Assembly: GCF_022678625.1 (NCBI RefSeq) | Contig: NZ_JALBYQ010000001.1 | Location: 1,263,895 to 1,327,894 of the forward strand | Origin: Aliiroseovarius subalbicans | Lineage (GTDB): Bacteria; Pseudomonadota; Alphaproteobacteria; Rhodobacterales; Rhodobacteraceae | DNA: 64,000 bases | Direction of reading: 5' to 3' | Notes under the pieces: model-generated | What the model was told of the DNA's origin: nothing | Database searches by the model: none | The model's input: only the letters and a program-made list of their open reading frames with translations | Translations under genes and position numbers: made by a program | Shown here: positions 55,341-62,481 of the stretch, in pieces | Layout of the letters: every line of letters begins with the position of its first letter | Position numbering within the stretch: the stretch's first letter is position 1

Positions 55341-56744
55341 TCACTTGCGCCCGAGCGCCTCCAGCACCGCATCCAGTTTCTCGCCCTGCGGGCTGACCTC
55401 GCGCACCGGCGCGGTGGAAACGGTGTTGTAGTAGGCCGCCGGGTCATAGGTTGCGATGCCCAGCCGCAGGTGCTCGGCGGTGAGCAGACCCATCGAGCCC
55501 AGAAGCGCGTAGACCGCTTGATACTGGTCGGATTGCGCGGTAATGCGGCTGGCTTCGGCGTCCAGCAACTCCTGCTCGGCGTTCAGCACATCCAGAGTCG
55601 TGCGGGCGCCAAGACTTGCCTCTTCCCGTGCGCCGCGCAGGGCGACGCGCGTGGCGCGGATCTGACGGTCGGTGGCTTCGATCTGCGCCGCCGCGATTGC
55701 CAACTGCGCCCAGGCATTGCCGACGTTCTGGTCGACGGAATGGCGCACGATGTGCAGGTTGGCGCGCGATGCTTCGGCGCGGGCTTTCGCCTGACGATAC
55801 AGCGCCGAAAGCTTTCCGCCCTGATAAATCGGGCCGCCCAGCGTCACGCCCAGCTGAGTATTGCGGCTTTCGGTGCCCAACTGGCCACCCGTCGAAAAGG
55901 TCACGCTGGAATTTGCGTTCAGCGAGGGCTTCATGCCAGCCAGGGACATCTGCACAGCCAGATCGGCAATCGTCACCTCACGTTGCGCGCGCAGCATGTC
56001 GGGATGGGTACGACGTGCCAGGGCCTTGGCCTGGTCCAGTGTGCGCACAGTCACCGGCGGCGCGGGAGGAGAGGACAGCCGCCCCGGGTAGTGCCCGGTC
56101 GCGGCGCGGTATTCCTCACGCGCAATAGCCACCTGGCCTTGCGCGGCCCCCTCGGCGGCGCGAACGGCCGCCAGGCGCGCCTGCGCCAGCGACACGTCGG
56201 TCTGTGTCACTTCGCCCACTTCAAACCGGTCATTGGCGGCGCGAAGCTCTTGGGTGATCACCCGAACAGAATTCGATTGCAGTGCTGCGTTCTCCAACGC
56301 CGAGCGCACGTTCAGAAACGCCTGCACGGCGCGGAGCAAAACCCCCTGCTCAACCGAGATCAACGCGTCGCGCGTGGCCAGAACCGTTTCCTTGGCGATA
56401 TCGATGCCCAACTGCGTGCGGCCGAAATCATACAACATCATGTTCGCGGACAGGGTCGCGCTGGCGCTGAAATTGTCATCGTTCGCGACAACGGTCGTCG
56501 GGTCGGAATAGCCCGCGCTGATCGCGTAGTTCACCACCGGGCGCAGGGCCGACACGGCCACAGCAACGTCTTCGTCCGTCGCGCGCAGCAATGCGCGTTG
56601 TTGGTTCAGAAGCCCTGAGTGCTTGTAGGCCGAGATCATCGCGTCGGTCAGGCTTTCCGCCCCCGCCGCTACAGGCGCCAAGCCCAATGTCACAACGGCG
56701 GCACCGGCCACCAGTTTACGTTTCAATCCTGCCAGCATGGCCAT
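55341..56744 (-). CDS. tolC: TolC-family outer-membrane efflux channel
   Basis: 467 residues. Sec signal MAMLAGLKRKLVAGAAVVTLGLAPVAAGA. Two structural repeats of the OEP fold follow, with long coiled-coil helices (QTDVSLAQARLAAVRAAEGAAQGQVAIA and the matching LHIVRHSVDQNVGNAWAQLAIAAAQIEAT, ATRVALRGAREEASLGARTTLDVLNAEQELLDAE). The latter is the hallmark of type I secretion/TolC proteins. It forms a trimeric channel across the outer membrane. ATG 56744 with GAAGG upstream. It follows the methyltransferase gene by 44 bases. Confidence 0.93.
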   Translation of the reverse strand: MAMLAGLKRKLVAGAAVVTLGLAPVAAGAESLTDAMISAYKHSGLLNQQRALLRATDEDVAVAVSALRPVVNYAISAGYSDPTTVVANDDNFSASATLSANMMLYDFGRTQLGIDIAKETVLATRDALISVEQGVLLRAVQAFLNVRSALENAALQSNSVRVITQELRAANDRFEVGEVTQTDVSLAQARLAAVRAAEGAAQGQVAIAREEYRAATGHYPGRLSSPPAPPVTVRTLDQAKALARRTHPDMLRAQREVTIADLAVQMSLAGMKPSLNANSSVTFSTGGQLGTESRNTQLGVTLGGPIYQGGKLSALYRQAKARAEASRANLHIVRHSVDQNVGNAWAQLAIAAAQIEATDRQIRATRVALRGAREEASLGARTTLDVLNAEQELLDAEASRITAQSDQYQAVYALLGSMGLLTAEHLRLGIATYDPAAYYNTVSTAPVREVSPQGEKLDAVLEALGRK

Positions 56745-56788
56745 TCCTTCAACTCCGCTTCTCGTCCCTGTTCAAATAGGGGGCGGTA

Positions 56789-57442
56789 TTACAATACAAA
56801 GGCCCGGCGGGCCTCAAAGCCCGGCAGCACTGGCGCACCAGCATTAAACGAGAAACGCCAAGCGACATTTCCGTCAATCTTGTAGCCAATCTTCACGGTG
56901 CCCAGCAGGCCCTCGGTAAAAATACAGGCGATCCGGCCCCCATCTTTAAGCTGGTTCAGCAGGCTCTCGGGCAAATGCTCGACCGCGCCTTCGATCAGAA
57001 TCACGTCATAGGGGCCGTGCTTGGCATCCCCGTCCGCCAGCGTGCCGGTGATCACGGCGACATTGTCCACACCGTTTTCACTCAGCGCCGTTTCAGCGTC
57101 GCGGGCCATGTCTCCGTCTTCTTCGACCGCCACCACGAAATCGGCCATCCGCGCCAGAACAGCGGCCGAGTAGCCCAGGCCACAGCCCAGATCCATCACC
57201 AGCTCATCGGCTTGAATGTCCAGCCCGTCCAGCATCTTCGCCAGCGTGCGCGGCTCAAGCGCGACCCGGTTCTGACCAAGATCGACATTGTCATCCGCAT
57301 AGGCCACTTCGCGTTTTTCCAACGGCACGAAAGCCTCGCGCGGGACGGACAGCATCGCGTCGATGATCGGGAATTTGGTCACATCCGAAGGGCGCACCTG
57401 AGTGTCGACCATCATCGTACGACGGGTTGCAAAATCGCTCAT
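56789..57442 (-). CDS. Protein-L-isoaspartate O-methyltransferase-like protein
   Basis: 217 residues from ATG 57442 ([22 protein letters not shown]). SAM motif I is [18 protein letters not shown], followed by [10 protein letters not shown] and the PCMT-type [14 protein letters not shown]. The N-terminal [12 protein letters not shown] and VPREAFVP match PCMT repair enzymes. The enzyme would methylate isoaspartate in damaged proteins, but this alphaproteobacterial group is only distantly like E. coli Pcm, so the activity is uncertain. It leads into the TolC gene. Confidence 0.87.
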   Translation of the reverse strand: MSDFATRRTMMVDTQVRPSDVTKFPIIDAMLSVPREAFVPLEKREVAYADDNVDLGQNRVALEPRTLAKMLDGLDIQADELVMDLGCGLGYSAAVLARMADFVVAVEEDGDMARDAETALSENGVDNVAVITGTLADGDAKHGPYDVILIEGAVEHLPESLLNQLKDGGRIACIFTEGLLGTVKIGYKIDGNVAWRFSFNAGAPVLPGFEARRAFVL

Positions 57443-57587
57443 GGGGTCCGGGTCCATCTGCTTGTAATCTGTTGCCCTCTCTCTTGCCACAAAGCGGCTG
57501 GATCGGCAACCGGCGCTCGTCTGCTCCGCGACGAAACATAGCACTTTGCGCCCACCTGCGAGCTACGCGACCCCCCGCGCGCACTTC

Positions 57588-57627
57588 GGCAAGTTGGCGG
57601 AGTGGTGACGCCGCGAGTTGCAAATCC
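57588..57627 (+). pseudogene. Truncated tRNA-Cys remnant (5' half)
   Basis: The first 40 bases align with the intact tRNA-Cys at 58670 with 36 identities; mismatches are at positions 4, 25, 29 and 30. D arm and anticodon loop (TTGCAAA) are kept, but the sequence diverges right after TTGCAAATCC and there is no T arm or 3' acceptor strand. It cannot fold as a tRNA. It is the left-hand scar of a broken tRNA gene or of an old insertion event. Confidence 0.8.
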
Positions 57628-57801
57628 CGAAGCATACCTCTGATTTCTCACGGTTTTTGCGTGGCACTCCTCTTGGACGCTTGTAGAACAAAAAAACGGA
57701 TGTTCAGCGAGCGATGTCAACACCGACAGCAGGTCGGAACCGCCCCCGCGGAGCGGGACTTGCCCAGTCTTCTTGCCGCCAAACAGAGCCCCTGAATACG
57801 C

Positions 57802-57842
57802 AAAAAGCCCCGCCTCGGGGTCATCCGAAGTGGGGCTTTTTT
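57802..57842. terminator. Bidirectional rho-independent terminator
   Basis: AAAAAGCCCC (57802-57811) pairs with GGGGCTTTTTT (57832-57842). A-run and T-run flank the stem on both strands, so it can end transcription from either side. It ends at the stop codon of the leftward chimeric ORF. Confidence 0.85.
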
Positions 57843-58501
57843 CATATATCTCGATGCAGAAAGCATTTCCAAGTGAAACGCTTATTCTTAGGGCACCATT
57901 GCCCGCAGGCTATGTTGTCCGCGCGTTCCATGGAATTGTGGTGATGAGCTGTGGTGTCAGAAATTCCACAACCAGATGACCATCTGCCACGTGAGTTCAC
58001 CACCACGCACCGCTCTTGCCCAGCATATATCGCATTTGTGCACTGCACGTATGCGGCGTTCCCACTTTGGTAGAGAAACTTGAAGCATGTGTCGCCACTG
58101 GTGCAAACTGTGTACGAGCGCGGCGCACTGCTCGAAGTCTGGCTGGCTGCATTGCGCGTCGCGCTTGCGACTCCGGCAATCATCGCGCCGATTAATCCAC
58201 CACCTGTGTTTTCCCTTATGCACTCAATGCGCACCCCGGAATACTCCCGGAACCAGCGGCTCTTGTCGTGACCGCCGAAGGCCAGCACATGTGAGAATTG
58301 CACGCCCACCGAGTCATAGGAGCGGCCGATCCGATCCCAGGTGAACGGCGCAGGGGCAACGTTCTCGAAGGCCAACTCCACCAGGCCCCAATGCGCAGGG
58401 TCCAGCAGGATCGCCCGTTCCCGGACACCACCAACACGAGGCGAGAATGACAGGCACCGAGTCATCTTGCCCAGGCCGGCCGGACCCTCGATTAGTTCCA
58501 C
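57842..58501 (-). CDS. Chimeric ORF: amidase-like N-terminal part fused to a Cys-rich tail
   Basis: 219 residues. Residues about 45-95 (TWDRIGRSYDSVGVQFSHVL, DKSRWF) resemble the W-x-G-x-YD...RWFCSE segment of permuted papain-like (YiiX/NlpC-type) hydrolases, but the expected FCSE reads FREY, so the catalytic Cys is missing. The next part (GGGLIGAMIAGVASATRNA) looks like a secretion leader or zipper, followed by a Cys-rich tail (TVCTSGDTCFKFLY, YVQCTNAIYAGQERC). The two halves look like different proteins joined by a deletion. It lies between the tRNA-Cys remnant and the intact tRNA, with a weak start. It may be a pseudogene. Confidence 0.5.
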   Translation of the reverse strand: MELIEGPAGLGKMTRCLSFSPRVGGVRERAILLDPAHWGLVELAFENVAPAPFTWDRIGRSYDSVGVQFSHVLAFGGHDKSRWFREYSGVRIECIRENTGGGLIGAMIAGVASATRNAASQTSSSAPRSYTVCTSGDTCFKFLYQSGNAAYVQCTNAIYAGQERCVVVNSRGRWSSGCGISDTTAHHHNSMERADNIACGQWCPKNKRFTWKCFLHRDI

Positions 58502-58669
58502 GTGGGAGTAAAGGCCACCCGCACCGTGCGTGAAAAAAACCCGCGCAGTCGAAGCTCAGAAAAGGCATGAAGAACCCTGATTTTACCTTGTGGACAGAAC
58601 GGAACGTAAATAGAAAGTGCGGCAGGATGTGTGGCAGCTCACCATGAGCCACACTTAAGTCCTTGAAAA

Positions 58670-58743
58670 GGCGAGTTGGCGGAGTGGTGACGCAGCGGAT
58701 TGCAAATCCGTGTACACCGGTTCGATTCCGGTACTCGCCTCCA
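58670..58743 (+). tRNA. tRNA-Cys (anticodon GCA)
   Basis: Acceptor GGCGAGT pairs with ACTCGCC, with discriminator T and encoded CCA. Anticodon stem-loop GCGGA-TTGCAAA-TCCGT gives GCA. T arm CCGGTTCGATTCCGG is standard. Length 74 bases. A leftward integrase gene ends 68 bases past its 3' end, so the 3' part is the likely attachment site of the neighbouring element. Confidence 0.97.
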
Positions 58744-58811
58744 ATAAAATCAATGACTTGCGTCATCCTACCTCTCCTTCACTGCCAATTTTGAAACAAC
58801 CGTTGAAACTT

Positions 58812-59843
58812 TCACGTTTCGCTCTTGCTTCGTTCCATTTGATTTCTCGCCTCTTGAGCACGCTTCGCGAGCTCCCTTTGCCGGATCGGCCCGCCGTATT
58901 TTTTCAGCATCTCAACGCCTGAGTGCCCGGTGACAGCCTTGACCATCTCGTCATCACATCCAGCCAAATAAAGCTCGATCGTCGCGTTTTTCCTGAGCCC
59001 GTGCGTTTTGTAGTTGCTCGCCTTCTCATGCTTCATCTTCTTTTTGATGGTGCGCATTTCCTCTGCAACGATGCGGTAGCTCACCGGTCGACCTTTGGGG
59101 TCGGTCACGACAGTACCATCCGTTCGCGCGAGTCCGTCGAGATGGGCTTTGAGGCGATCGGTGAGCGGGATCCACAGCGGCTTGTCGGTTTTGCCTTGAG
59201 TGAAATCGAATCCCTCATCCGAAAAGTGCGCCCACTTCATCTTCACGACATCGCCAATGCGCTGGCCCGTGCCAACGCAAAGCTCGTAGACCAGCCGCGC
59301 GCGTTTTGAAGCCAGGGCTTCGAACTCTGCTCGAACATCATCTGGCCAAGGCTCCCACCCGTCGCTTTGCTGCTTGAATAGCGGAATGCCCTTCGCCGGA
59401 TTGCCATGCTCTTTCTTGATAAAACCAATCAGACGGGCGTGGTTCATCAAGACGACCATGACCTGGACGAGATAGTTGGCTTGCCGCCAGTGATCCGCAT
59501 TGGCGCGGTGCAATTCGTAAATGTGATGGGTTTCGATCCTGGCCGGGTCTTTCTCGGCCCAGATCTCACGAATGTGGCTGATGTAACGCCGGTAGTCTGA
59601 TTTCGTCCGGGGCTTCAGCTTCTCATACGCGTCGCTCTCATAGTAGCTGAGGATCAGCGCCTCGAAATTGCGCTTCACCAGTGCTGGCGCTGGCTTGCCC
59701 TTTAGCAACCGATTGTAGTGATCCCAAAATTCCGGAGTGCCCGCTTCCTCATGCATCATGACTGAGATGCCACGCGAACGCCGGATGAACCGGAGATATC
59801 CCCTGTCATTGTAGACGTATTTTGGCAGGCTCTTGCGGGTCAT
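58812..59843 (-). CDS. Tyrosine recombinase / phage-type integrase
   Basis: 343 residues. Catalytic set: Arg195 (GTGQRIGDV), Lys218 (GKTDK), His281-x-x-Arg284 (THGLRK), His307 (TGHSGVE) and Tyr316 (LKKYGG). A SAM-like core-binding domain lies at about 55-150 and an arm-type N-terminal part (PKYVYNDRGYLRFIRR) ahead of it. The gene reads towards tRNA-Cys, the usual layout for an element integrated at the tRNA 3' end. The start overlaps the stop of the 63-residue gene by ATGA. Confidence 0.95.
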   Translation of the reverse strand: MTRKSLPKYVYNDRGYLRFIRRSRGISVMMHEEAGTPEFWDHYNRLLKGKPAPALVKRNFEALILSYYESDAYEKLKPRTKSDYRRYISHIREIWAEKDPARIETHHIYELHRANADHWRQANYLVQVMVVLMNHARLIGFIKKEHGNPAKGIPLFKQQSDGWEPWPDDVRAEFEALASKRARLVYELCVGTGQRIGDVVKMKWAHFSDEGFDFTQGKTDKPLWIPLTDRLKAHLDGLARTDGTVVTDPKGRPVSYRIVAEEMRTIKKKMKHEKASNYKTHGLRKNATIELYLAGCDDEMVKAVTGHSGVEMLKKYGGPIRQRELAKRAQEARNQMERSKSET

Positions 59844-60031
59844 TCGCCCATTCTCAAGTCACTGTTGAGGAAGTCGTCCGCTGCCTCTGGCGCGACCATG
59901 TTCGCATCGACGATGACGCTGCCATCAGGCTTGATCTCGAACTTTGCGCGCTGCCAACCTGCCTCCCGCGCCTCGCGGATAAAGGCTGAGGCCGCTTGTT
60001 TCGCCTTTGTCTGTGCACTTGCTTTGGTCAT
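59840..60031 (-). CDS. Small hypothetical protein coupled to the integrase
   Basis: 63 residues, with ATG 60031 and AGAGG upstream. A basic helical N-terminus (AQTKAKQAASAFIREAREAGWQRAKFEIKPDGSVIV) is followed by an acidic tail. No HTH is evident. Position and ATGA overlap with the integrase suggest a recombination accessory factor or helper. Family not recognised. Confidence 0.7.
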   Translation of the reverse strand: MTKASAQTKAKQAASAFIREAREAGWQRAKFEIKPDGSVIVDANMVAPEAADDFLNSDLRMGE

Positions 60032-60055
60032 CGTCTCGACACCTCTCTCGTCTCG

Positions 60056-60250
60056 TTAACAACGCGCATTATCACACTGATTCATATTGATATTTCCAAT
60101 TGAACCGAGTGCGGAACGCCTGTCCTTCGCCGCGCGAATGGCGCGGATAACTTCAGAGTTTTGGGAGTTGCCATTGCGATCGGACTCCGCCTTGATCCAC
60201 TCTTTGAGCTCTTGCGGAAGCCGAAGCTGCATTGGTTTACGACTATTCAT
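60056..60250 (-). CDS. Arc-type ribbon-helix-helix DNA-binding protein
   Basis: 64 residues from ATG 60250, with GGAGGCG upstream; the frame's earlier ATG lacks a ribosome site. MQLRLPQELKEWIKAESDRNGNSQNSEVIRAIRAA is an Arc/MetJ-like beta strand and two helices. It probably represses or controls the integrase operon downstream and its own promoter. It is divergent from a second RHH gene across an 84-base gap with two palindromes. Confidence 0.85.
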   Translation of the reverse strand: MNSRKPMQLRLPQELKEWIKAESDRNGNSQNSEVIRAIRAAKDRRSALGSIGNINMNQCDNARC

Positions 60251-60282
60251 GAAACGCCTCCAGGTTGAAAACACACCTCATT

Positions 60283-60299
60283 AGTGGCACTTAGCCACT
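60283..60299 (+). promoter_or_regulatory. Palindrome 1 in the divergent RHH promoter region
   Basis: AGTGGC (60283-60288), ACTTA, GCCACT (60294-60299). The half-site TGGC is shared with palindrome 2 at 60320. It lies 33 bases from the leftward RHH start. Candidate operator for one or both RHH proteins. Confidence 0.6.
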
Positions 60300-60319
60300 A
60301 TTGCGTCAATCGCTTTTTA

Positions 60320-60332
60320 TGGCACAATGCCA
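60320..60332 (+). promoter_or_regulatory. Palindrome 2 in the divergent RHH promoter region
   Basis: TGGCA CAA TGCCA lies immediately before ATG 60335, over the ribosome-binding region of the rightward RHH gene. The centre is 35 bases from that of palindrome 1. Binding here would block translation initiation or transcription of that gene. Confidence 0.6.
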
Positions 60333-60334
60333 CC

Positions 60335-60649
60335 ATGTCAGAACAAAATGCTCAAAATCAGGACAAGTTCATCGTGCGATTGCCGGATGGCCTTCGTGAC
60401 CGGATAAGGCTCGCGGCCGAGAGCAACCACCGTAGCATGAACGCTGAGGTCGTTGCCCTCCTTGAAGAAAACTACCCCGCGCCAGTCCCGGAAAACATCA
60501 GCGACCCCGCAGCCCGAATGCTATTCTGGCTCGCCAAACGAATCCGACGGAGAAGCCCGCAACCGGGCTCACCCAGAGACAAGCAAGCCGCCCTATACGA
60601 GCGTATTGCGGGCGATATTTCGGAACGCATGAAGGATATCGGGGAATAG
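60335..60649 (+). CDS. Arc-family ribbon-helix-helix protein
   Basis: 104 residues from ATG 60335. DKFIVRLPDGLRDRIRLAAESNHRSMNAEVVALLEENYP is a clear Arc-like RHH. A basic tail follows (FWLAKRIRRRSPQPG, DISERMKDIGE). It opposes the 64-residue RHH protein; the two probably form a switch between integrase expression and silence, by analogy with Arc/Mnt and phage repressor pairs. Convergent with the TrbM-like gene. Confidence 0.85.
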   Translation: MSEQNAQNQDKFIVRLPDGLRDRIRLAAESNHRSMNAEVVALLEENYPAPVPENISDPAARMLFWLAKRIRRRSPQPGSPRDKQAALYERIAGDISERMKDIGE

Positions 60650-60651
60650 CC

Positions 60652-61293
60652 TTAGTAGGCCACCCACTCGTATCCATGGTTGCCTTCGTGATCTTCCCAT
60701 TCTACGCCAACCCCGCGTCGCCAATTCGACGACGAACAGCGTCGCGACGGCAGCACCCACTGCGGGGCCGCCGCTGGTGTTGTGCGTTGCCAACCGAATT
60801 CGCCCTGCGTGCCATAGGTCCCGAGGAGAATATTGTAGCTCTCAGAACAGTCATCGTCGCGACCGCGTTCGCGATGGCTGTAGTACCGAACATCCCAGAC
60901 GCGGATCGAGCGCACGAAATCAAACTCGAGGCCGCTGATGTCGATATCGGCACCGCCTTCGACCACCTGCGCTAAAATGAATTGACCAAGGTTCTCTCCC
61001 GTTAGAGTGCTTGCGTCCCAAACTCGTGGTGCCGTGCTTTGCAACGGACCTCGCTCTGCAACCCCCATCGGACACCGCCAGATCTGCAACGGCGGCTCGA
61101 TCGGCCAAGGCGTAATCCGCCTTATGAAAACCGCACGAGCATGGGCACATTCTGCTGAAGCTGGCCACCCGCCAGCCAGGCAAAGCAGAATGGCGCAATC
61201 AACTTGGTAGGCTCTTGCTGCCTGCGGAGCCAAGCTGGAAACGACACTTATGGCGACCCCGCCAAGCAAATTTCGGATGGATTTGAGCCACAT
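60652..61293 (-). CDS. Secreted protein with a TrbM-like Cys motif
   Basis: 213 residues. Sec-type leader (LLGGVAISVVSSLAPQAARA) precedes YQVDCAILLCLAGGWPASAEC, then RRITPWPIEPPLQIW and RCPMG. This C-x5-C, PWP-PPLQIW, CPM pattern is like TrbM/KikA-type proteins of conjugation loci. The C-terminal half is rich in Asp and Trp with no known domain. It suggests descent from a conjugative or mobilisable element, though no other transfer gene is present here. Confidence 0.72.
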   Translation of the reverse strand: MWLKSIRNLLGGVAISVVSSLAPQAARAYQVDCAILLCLAGGWPASAECAHARAVFIRRITPWPIEPPLQIWRCPMGVAERGPLQSTAPRVWDASTLTGENLGQFILAQVVEGGADIDISGLEFDFVRSIRVWDVRYYSHRERGRDDDCSESYNILLGTYGTQGEFGWQRTTPAAAPQWVLPSRRCSSSNWRRGVGVEWEDHEGNHGYEWVAY

Positions 61294-61403
61294 ATCAATA
61301 AGCGCCTTTCGATTTCATTACTATAATATTGATAGTTGTTGTCCAACTTCGCCCCGCTCACCATATGCGAGCAAGAGCTTAGATCCACTCGCGCGCGCTT
61401 TGT

Positions 61404-61415
61404 GGAATATATTCC
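61404..61415 (+). promoter_or_regulatory. Palindrome upstream of the Xre gene
   Basis: GGAATATATTCC is a perfect 12-base palindrome, 36 bases before the Xre start, in AT-rich DNA. Candidate autoregulatory operator. Confidence 0.5.
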
Positions 61416-61451
61416 GTAGAGCAATTCTTGTGATCTGGCCGAATACAGGCC

Positions 61452-61664
61452 ATGAAATTGAGGGAACAAGTAGGGTTAAATATCCGGAATCTAAGAAATT
61501 CCAGAGGATTGAGCCAAGAACAATTAGCTTTAGCTGCTGACCTGGATCGCAGCTATATCAGCGAGATCGAGCTCGCGAAATTCTCAGCATCGATCGATGT
61601 TCTAGAGCGGATCGCGCTTGCTCTCGAGGTCGCTCCCAAGGAATTGTTTAACGAGAGGGGCTAG
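61452..61664 (+). CDS. Xre-family HTH regulator
   Basis: 70 residues. Single Cro/C1-type HTH: VGLNIRNLRNSRGLSQEQLALAADLDRSYISEIELAKFSASIDVLERIALALEV. Short, with no sensor domain, as is usual for element-borne or restriction-control repressors. It is the last clearly functional gene of the island; a doubtful TTG-started ORF follows two bases later. Confidence 0.88.
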   Translation: MKLREQVGLNIRNLRNSRGLSQEQLALAADLDRSYISEIELAKFSASIDVLERIALALEVAPKELFNERG

Positions 61665-61666
61665 TT

Positions 61667-61867
61667 TTGCCCGAATTTGAGAGTGGTCGCACAACCGCCG
61701 AAGCCATCGGCCGCATTACGTGCATTAAAACAGGTGTCGAAATCGGCCTACTTTATCTGTGGGATAACGGCGACACGCAGGCCGCGCTGCACGAAGACGG
61801 CCTGCCTCGATCGACAATCTGCCCAGAGCAAAATGCAGAACCGGACCTTGGTGCAAATCGCGGCTAA
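61667..61867 (+). CDS. Doubtful short ORF after the Xre gene
   Basis: 66 residues with a TTG start (MPEFESGRTTAEAIGRITCIKTGVEIGLLYL). No family recognised and no ribosome site of note. Its 3' part runs into the degenerate repeat region, so it may be a broken gene. Confidence 0.3.
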   Translation: MPEFESGRTTAEAIGRITCIKTGVEIGLLYLWDNGDTQAALHEDGLPRSTICPEQNAEPDLGANRG

Positions 61868-62007
61868 GGGCCGGAATGAGCCCTCTTTACCGAATTTCTG
61901 CGCCGCCGCTAAAGTCCGCTTTAGGGAAACAAGGATTTGAAGCTCAATGGAAGTCGGCCCAGAGCGGGCCTTGATGCAGATTGCAACAAATGACGGCTTA
62001 GCGCCCG
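61821..62007. repeat. Degenerate direct repeat in non-coding DNA
   Basis: Two copies, 61821-61874 and 61957-62007, share GCCCAGAGC, then CCTTG-TGCA-AT-GC and a final GGCT-AG with CCCG or CCGG nearby. They are offset by 136 bases and differ by small indels. The first copy overlaps the end of the doubtful ORF. They resemble decayed intergenic repeats I associate with marine Rhodobacteraceae. Confidence 0.45.
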
Positions 62008-62399
62008 TACTGCACAATTCTGCAGGCTGAACGAACAACGCGAATGCACGGTTTACGGACGTCGCTTGCAAAATTTGACAGTCGACTGCGGTCCAACCTT
62101 GGCCGCCACGTCGAAGCAACGCTACTTCACCAAACCGGTCGTTGGCTTGCTGCTTTGCGCGAGTGCATAGGCGAGTGACTGGGTCGCGGGCAACCCGGTT
62201 CTTGTCCCCATGACCAAAAGCCGGCACTGAAAATTGTGCTTGAAATTCGAATCCTGTTGGCACGTCGTGCAGATTGCTGAGTGCCACCACTTTTGCAGGC
62301 TCGACATTCAACTCTGACTAATGTGAAAAAGCTGACATGTTTTGCGTGACGGCCGCCAGCGATAGGCACAAAGGGCAAGCACAGCATCAGATACTCTGT
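61868..62399. other. Non-coding stretch, decayed DNA
   Basis: No supported gene. The leftward open frame 61748-62311 has no family resemblance, crosses the repeat copies and shows poor codon pattern. The stretch holds part of the degenerate repeat and otherwise nothing I can name. It separates the island from the DUF599 gene. No copy of the tRNA-Cys 3' end was found here by eye. Confidence 0.5.
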
Positions 62400-62445
62400 C
62401 AAAAAAATGGAGCGATCCCTTGAACTTAGTCAAGGTAATCGCTCC
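62400..62445 (-). terminator. Strong terminator of the DUF599 gene
   Basis: On the minus strand GGAGCGAT (62445-62438), TA, CCTTGA, six-base loop, TCAAGG, then ATCGCTCC (62416-62409) is followed by ATTTTTTTG. The stem totals 14 pairs with a small internal mismatch. Confidence 0.9.
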
Positions 62446-62481
62446 GTAGTTGGGGAGGAAACACGATGATTTCTCACTCTT

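Noticed and set aside
57588-57660. A second functional tRNA-Cys
   Set aside because: Only the 5' half matches; there is no T arm or matching acceptor strand and the anticodon stem is mispaired.
58314-58766. 150-residue leftward frame across tRNA-Cys
   Set aside because: Its first residues are just the complement of the tRNA gene and the rest is out of frame with the chimeric ORF.
61748-62311. 187-residue leftward frame
   Set aside because: It runs through degenerate repeats, has no recognisable family and no convincing start, so it was treated as non-coding.
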